NCBI RefSeq assembly: GCF_009664975.1
Contig: NZ_WJXB01000007.1
Location: 310,001-374,000, forward strand
DNA: 64,000 nucleotides
Direction of reading: 5' to 3'
From: Paenibacillus monticola
Lineage (GTDB): Bacteria > Bacillota > Bacilli > Paenibacillales > Paenibacillaceae
A program made the position numbers and the translations under genes. Position 1 is the first letter of the stretch. Each line of letters starts with the position of its first letter. A model generated the notes under the pieces. It was not told the origin of the DNA. It was given only the letters and a program-made list of their open reading frames with translations, and searched no databases. Shown in pieces: positions 60,658 to 64,000 of the stretch.

Positions 60658-60699
60658 AACAATATCATCCTTTCGTTTGCTTATTAGTAATGCTATTTG

Positions 60700-61209
60700 T
60701 TATTGCTTTGAAACCACGCTGAGAATTACAGATTCACCTGCTGTAACCTGACCATAGTGACATTCTACTTCCGGCATGGTTTCCTCTGTAGCAGTCACAA
60801 TAATAGGTGAAATCGTGTCTAAACCTGCTGCACGTATAGCTTCGAGATCAAATTCAATTAGTATCTGTCCTGCTTTAACAGTGTCACCACTCGTTACATG
60901 ACTGATGAATCCATTCCCTTTCAGGCTGACCGTATCAATTCCGATATGCAGTAACAGCTGTAATCCGCTGGAATGCTCCAGTATTAAAGCATGACTCGAT
61001 TTGACGATGTGAGCGACCGTTCCGTCGAAGGGAGCCTTAAGAATTCCCTCTGTTGGTTGAATAGCAATTCCGTTGCCCATATGACCTCCAGCAAAGGTAT
61101 CGTCCGGAACTTGTGCTAATGGAACTGCCTGACCCGTGATTGGCGCTGTTATTTCTAAGACCTGCTGAGTATGTTTCTCTTCTTTTTTAGATTTCCATTT
61201 GGAAAACAT
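60700..61209 (-). CDS. PTS EIIA, glucose class (Crr-like)
   Basis: A 169-aa EIIA starting at ATG 61209 with GAGGAG 8 bases upstream. Active-site His88 is in LLLHIGIDTVSLKGNGF, and His73 (SSHALILEH) assists phosphotransfer. It passes phosphate from HPr to the IIB domain. It is a free domain, not fused to IICB. It sits between the antiterminator and IICB. Confidence 0.93.
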   Translation of the reverse strand: MFSKWKSKKEEKHTQQVLEITAPITGQAVPLAQVPDDTFAGGHMGNGIAIQPTEGILKAPFDGTVAHIVKSSHALILEHSSGLQLLLHIGIDTVSLKGNGFISHVTSGDTVKAGQILIEFDLEAIRAAGLDTISPIIVTATEETMPEVECHYGQVTAGESVILSVVSKQ

Positions 61210-61231
61210 GACTGCCACTCCTCTTAAGCTG

Positions 61232-62098
61232 CTATTTTTGTTTCCGTGAAGTTTGGAATAGGCGGTGTAAATGCATCGCCATGAAGCATAGCTCTTCTTC
61301 TGGAATGTCCACATCCAGTGACTTACGCATAATTGTTCCGAGTTTCTGAGCTAGCTTGTATTCCACTTTATATTCCTTCTTAATATGCTTCACAAAAGGA
61401 TTATCAATGAATGACTTTTGCAAAATTCTCTCCAATGAGAAACGTAAGTGAATCATCAAGCGGACATGATTCATACTGCCGTGCTCAAAGGTTATATTCC
61501 CTTCGTCCCGTATCACATCCATCAGCTCGCTGACAATGTTCGAAGCCTTTACCAATTGCCCTACTGGCACATTGCTGACTGCCGAGTAGACATGATAAGT
61601 GAGGAATCCGACCTCGTCCTCGGGAACTTGCACCTGGAATTCGGCATTAATTTTTTCGGCTGCTCTGTAAGCGATCTCATATTCCTTTGGAAAGGTCATT
61701 TTGGTTTCCTGTAAAAATGGGTTAACAATGTCCATGCCGTTGCGCAGACGGTAAATGGTAAATTGGATATGGCTTGGGAGGGCCAAATAGATTTTGTCGT
61801 TTAACTTGTCGGGAAACTGAAAGGCAATATCCGCTATGATCTCATCCGTAATTCTCATAACTTTCGGATCTATATCTTCCAGCAGAATTTGATACTGGCT
61901 CCACTCTTCACGGTCTTCCAGACGAAATAGCTTCTCAATCCGGTCATCATCCCCTTCGATGATCCCCGATTCTTTCACTGCAAAGCCGATGCCTTTGCCA
62001 ATGATGACATATTCCTTGCCGTTTTTGCCTCCATGAACCATGACCACATTGTTACCGATTACACGTTGTACTTGAAATTGCTCGCTTTCCCGCGCCAA
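61232..62098 (-). CDS. glcT: GlcT-type transcriptional antiterminator
   Basis: A 288-aa BglG-family antiterminator. An N-terminal RNA-binding CAT domain (VQRVIGNNVVMVHGGKNGKE) is followed by two PRDs with conserved His (EYEIAYRAAEKINAEF; EDEVGFLTYHVYSAV; MNHVRLMIHLRFSL; LCFMAMHLHRLF). It binds the RAT in its own leader to prevent termination when sugar is present. TTG 62098 has GGAGGGGAG a few bases before it, so I prefer it to the upstream GTG at 62116. First gene of the PTS operon. Confidence 0.9.
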   Translation of the reverse strand: MARESEQFQVQRVIGNNVVMVHGGKNGKEYVIIGKGIGFAVKESGIIEGDDDRIEKLFRLEDREEWSQYQILLEDIDPKVMRITDEIIADIAFQFPDKLNDKIYLALPSHIQFTIYRLRNGMDIVNPFLQETKMTFPKEYEIAYRAAEKINAEFQVQVPEDEVGFLTYHVYSAVSNVPVGQLVKASNIVSELMDVIRDEGNITFEHGSMNHVRLMIHLRFSLERILQKSFIDNPFVKHIKKEYKVEYKLAQKLGTIMRKSLDVDIPEEELCFMAMHLHRLFQTSRKQK

Positions 62099-62137
62099 GT
62101 TCTCCCCTCCTTCCACTCATTGTCCCGATTTAGACAT

Positions 62138-62185
62138 CAAAAAGAGCCAAGAATAGTCTTATTTACGTAAGACAATCCTTGGCTC
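62138..62185 (-). terminator. Attenuator terminator in the glcT leader
   Basis: A 42-base hairpin GAGCCAAG(GAT)TGTCTTA/TAAGAC(TA)TTCTTGGCTC, then five T on the minus strand, inside the leader of the PTS operon. It overlaps the end of the RAT. Confidence 0.85.
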
Positions 62186-62208
62186 ATGCCCTTTTACGGT
62201 AACACGCC
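62183..62208 (-). promoter_or_regulatory. GlcT-type RAT (ribonucleic antiterminator)
   Basis: Minus-strand CGTGTTACCG...GGGCATGAG resembles the RAT of B. subtilis ptsG (from memory CGTGTTACTG...AGGCATGAG). Its last three bases (GAG) are the first of the terminator stem, so the two structures are exclusive. Binding of GlcT would let transcription through. Confidence 0.78.
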
Positions 62209-62238
62209 ACTAACTTATGGTTGATCACTTATGTGACT

Positions 62239-62268
62239 ATCATAAATCATAGTCAGCTATGTCGTCAA
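62239..62268 (-). promoter_or_regulatory. Promoter of the glcT-PTS operon
   Basis: Minus-strand TTGACG (62263-62268), an 18-base spacer and TATGAT (62239-62244). The expected start site lies about 24 bases before the RAT. Confidence 0.55.
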
Positions 62269-62307
62269 TGATAATTTTACAAATGTCAAGTTTGGCAGCA
62301 AGCTGAT

Positions 62308-64000
62308 CTATTTAGTATGATTGAGCCATTTGTACATTCGCGATACTACTTCATGCATCACTACCGGTTTACAAATGAAGTCTGTTGCACCTGCGGACAG
62401 GCACTTCTCACGTTCTTCCTTCATCGTCTTAGCTGATATGGCTATAATGGGGATCTCCGGAAGTAGAAGCTCTTCACGTATAATTGACAACGTATCATAA
62501 CCATCCAGATTTGGCATCATAATGTCTAATAATACGATATCCACATCAGGCTGCTCCCGCACAATTTGCAGACATTCAAAACCGGTCTGTGCCGTCAGAA
62601 TATTCATATCATATGGCTCTAGGCCCTTCCTAAGTGCAAATATATTCCGCGTATCATCATCAACAATGAGTACAGTCTTGCCACATAGTAGCGGATATTC
62701 CTTATCAAAAGTTCCGCCATTGTTGGTGGGATCTCTATATATCTCTTCGATAGTTTCACGGGACACGGCTACCTCAACACGGAACTTTGAAGTTACGGCA
62801 TCATATTCAGGGTCCTCTTCTCGACATGGAAGATATAACGTAAAATTGCTGCCTTCACCTGGCACACTTTGCAGCAGAATTTGTCCACCAAGCAATCTAG
62901 CCAACTGAAGTGAGATAGACAGCCCTAGTCCAGTACCACCGAACTTGCGCGCGGTTGATCCGTCAGCCTGGCGGAAGGCTTCAAAGATGAGATCATTGTT
63001 CTCCTCCGAAATACCAATACCACTATCCTTCACAGAAAAAGACAGCACAGGCCCCTCTGATTCATAAGAGGGGGAATGGAAAGATTCCAATCTGGCAACT
63101 TCTACGTGGACACTGCCCTTTTCTGTAAATTTAAAAGCGTTCGATAGCAAGTTGCGAAGAATCTGGTGCAGGCGCATTCCATCGGTATAGAATAAATTAG
63201 GCACATTATTTCCGAGATTTATTGAAAAATCCAGATTTTTTTGTTCTGCAGTTTGTCGGAAATAGGCTTGCAACATTGGCGAAAGCTCTGTGAGATTAAC
63301 CGCATCATATTCTACCAGCATTTTACCAGCCTCTACCTTGGACAAATCCAGAATATCATTGATCATATTGAGTAAATCATTGCCAGATGAATAAATCACA
63401 GAAGCATAGCCTTGCTCTTCTTGGTTCAATGTCTCATTGCGATTCTCAGCCAACAGCTGTGAAAGAATAAGCATGCTATTAAGTGGTGTACGCAGCTCAT
63501 GGGACATGTTCGCCAGAAATTCTGATTTATAACGGGAACTAAGCTGCAATTGCTCATTGAATTCCTCGAGCTCAATAGCTGCAATCTCCGCTTCTGTTTT
63601 TTGGTTATTTAGATCCTTGTTCAAAATGATCAGTTCCTGGGTATAACTTTGCAGCTCCTCGGATTGCACCTGCAACTCTTCAGATTGTACCTGCAACTCT
63701 TCATTCATAACCTGCGAATCTCCATATAACTTTTGAATCTCCATTCGAGTGGTTACGGAATTTAGGGTAACACCCAACATATTTAATAGATCAGTGAGAA
63801 GGTCCAAATGATACGTTGCCCATTTAGTAAGTGAAGCTATCTCAATGACCGCTATGATTTTATTTTCAAAAATAACTGGAGCGATCACTGCAAAACGGGG
63901 AGCAGTTCTTCCTAGACCGGAATGGATGCGGATATAATCCTCCGGTAAGTCCTCAATGACTGTCATGCGTTTATCCATAGCACACTGCCCAACAAGACCT
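62308..64000 (-). CDS. Hybrid sensor histidine kinase (N-terminus beyond window)
   Basis: The frame is open to the right edge, so the true start lies beyond 64000; the first M in view at 63978 is internal. Visible order: the end of a GAF-like domain (GLVGQCA at the edge, then RFAVIAPVIFENKIIAVIEI), a signalling coiled coil with tandem EELQVQS repeats, HisKA with SHELRTPLN, an HATPase domain (RNLLSNAFKFTEKG; SGIGISEEN; GGTGLGLSI), then a receiver domain with phospho-Asp in IVLLDIMMP and Lys in FICKPV. It reads signals in the cytoplasm or membrane. No partner gene is visible. Confidence 0.93.
   Translation of the reverse strand, partial: GLVGQCAMDKRMTVIEDLPEDYIRIHSGLGRTAPRFAVIAPVIFENKIIAVIEIASLTKWATYHLDLLTDLLNMLGVTLNSVTTRMEIQKLYGDSQVMNEELQVQSEELQVQSEELQSYTQELIILNKDLNNQKTEAEIAAIELEEFNEQLQLSSRYKSEFLANMSHELRTPLNSMLILSQLLAENRNETLNQEEQGYASVIYSSGNDLLNMINDILDLSKVEAGKMLVEYDAVNLTELSPMLQAYFRQTAEQKNLDFSINLGNNVPNLFYTDGMRLHQILRNLLSNAFKFTEKGSVHVEVARLESFHSPSYESEGPVLSFSVKDSGIGISEENNDLIFEAFRQADGSTARKFGGTGLGLSISLQLARLLGGQILLQSVPGEGSNFTLYLPCREEDPEYDAVTSKFRVEVAVSRETIEEIYRDPTNNGGTFDKEYPLLCGKTVLIVDDDTRNIFALRKGLEPYDMNILTAQTGFECLQIVREQPDVDIVLLDIMMPNLDGYDTLSIIREELLLPEIPIIAISAKTMKEEREKCLSAGATDFICKPVVMHEVVSRMYKWLNHTK

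Overview
The window looks like chromosome of a low-to-mid GC, endospore-forming Firmicute, most likely Paenibacillus. The grounds are the strong GGAGG ribosome-binding sites, a complete gerA-type germinant-receptor operon, a DUF421/DUF1657 pair of the kind seen beside spoVA genes, a GlcT-type PTS operon and many AraC/LacI/Gfo-Idh sugar modules. This is inferred from protein families, not from a marker gene. No rRNA, tRNA, CRISPR array or intact mobile element was seen.

Layout. 0-3.4 kb: a manganese-type CDF efflux pump cut by the left edge, with a foldable leader; ferritin; a possible 55-aa gene; a GH3 lipoprotein (NagZ). 3.4-10.3 kb: a minus-strand operon (872-aa secreted protein, ATPase, MacB-like permease, membrane-fusion protein) behind an AraC regulator. 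10.4-17.1 kb: a GH42 beta-galactosidase, azlCD, and a MoxR-DUF58-DUF4129 operon. 17.2-20.9 kb: a gerA-type operon in the order A-C-B with a sigma-G-like promoter. 21-28 kb: aldo/keto reductase, DUF421 and DUF1657 genes, and a TetR-SMR-ABC-ABC multidrug operon whose operator lies inside its promoter.

28-35.7 kb is a carbohydrate region: three Gfo/Idh/MocA oxidoreductases, a TIM-barrel isomerase-like protein and a ThuA-like protein, with AraC and LacI regulators. It suggests oxidoreductive processing of a glycoside. The LacI gene has no ATG, GTG, TTG or CTG in front of its HTH and seems to start at ATC. Between the two modules lies a cluster of four related palindromes. 36-41.9 kb holds small-molecule genes (Ntn amidase, RidA, TmrB-like), a frameshifted lipoprotein, LysR/EamA, an IS3 remnant and an alpha/beta hydrolase.

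41.9-51.7 kb contains three TetR-MFS drug-efflux modules around a small cell-wall cluster (VanX-like dipeptidase, a secreted protein, a copper-amine-oxidase-N-domain protein). 51.7-58.6 kb has an unknown protein, a ferritin-like protein, decayed fragments (transposase-like, GNAT), a ROK kinase, a three-gene ABC-2 exporter, a GTP cyclohydrolase II and a divergent HxlR regulator. 58.7-64 kb has an unknown 108-aa protein, the GlcT-IIA-IICB PTS operon with a recognisable RAT/terminator leader, and a hybrid histidine kinase cut by the right edge.

The best leads are the oxidoreductive sugar cluster with its palindrome array and ATC-start LacI gene, the secreted-protein/ABC operon, and the DUF1657 domain shared by two divergent neighbours. 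Most genes belong to well-known families. I found no clear anti-phage or wholly new system.
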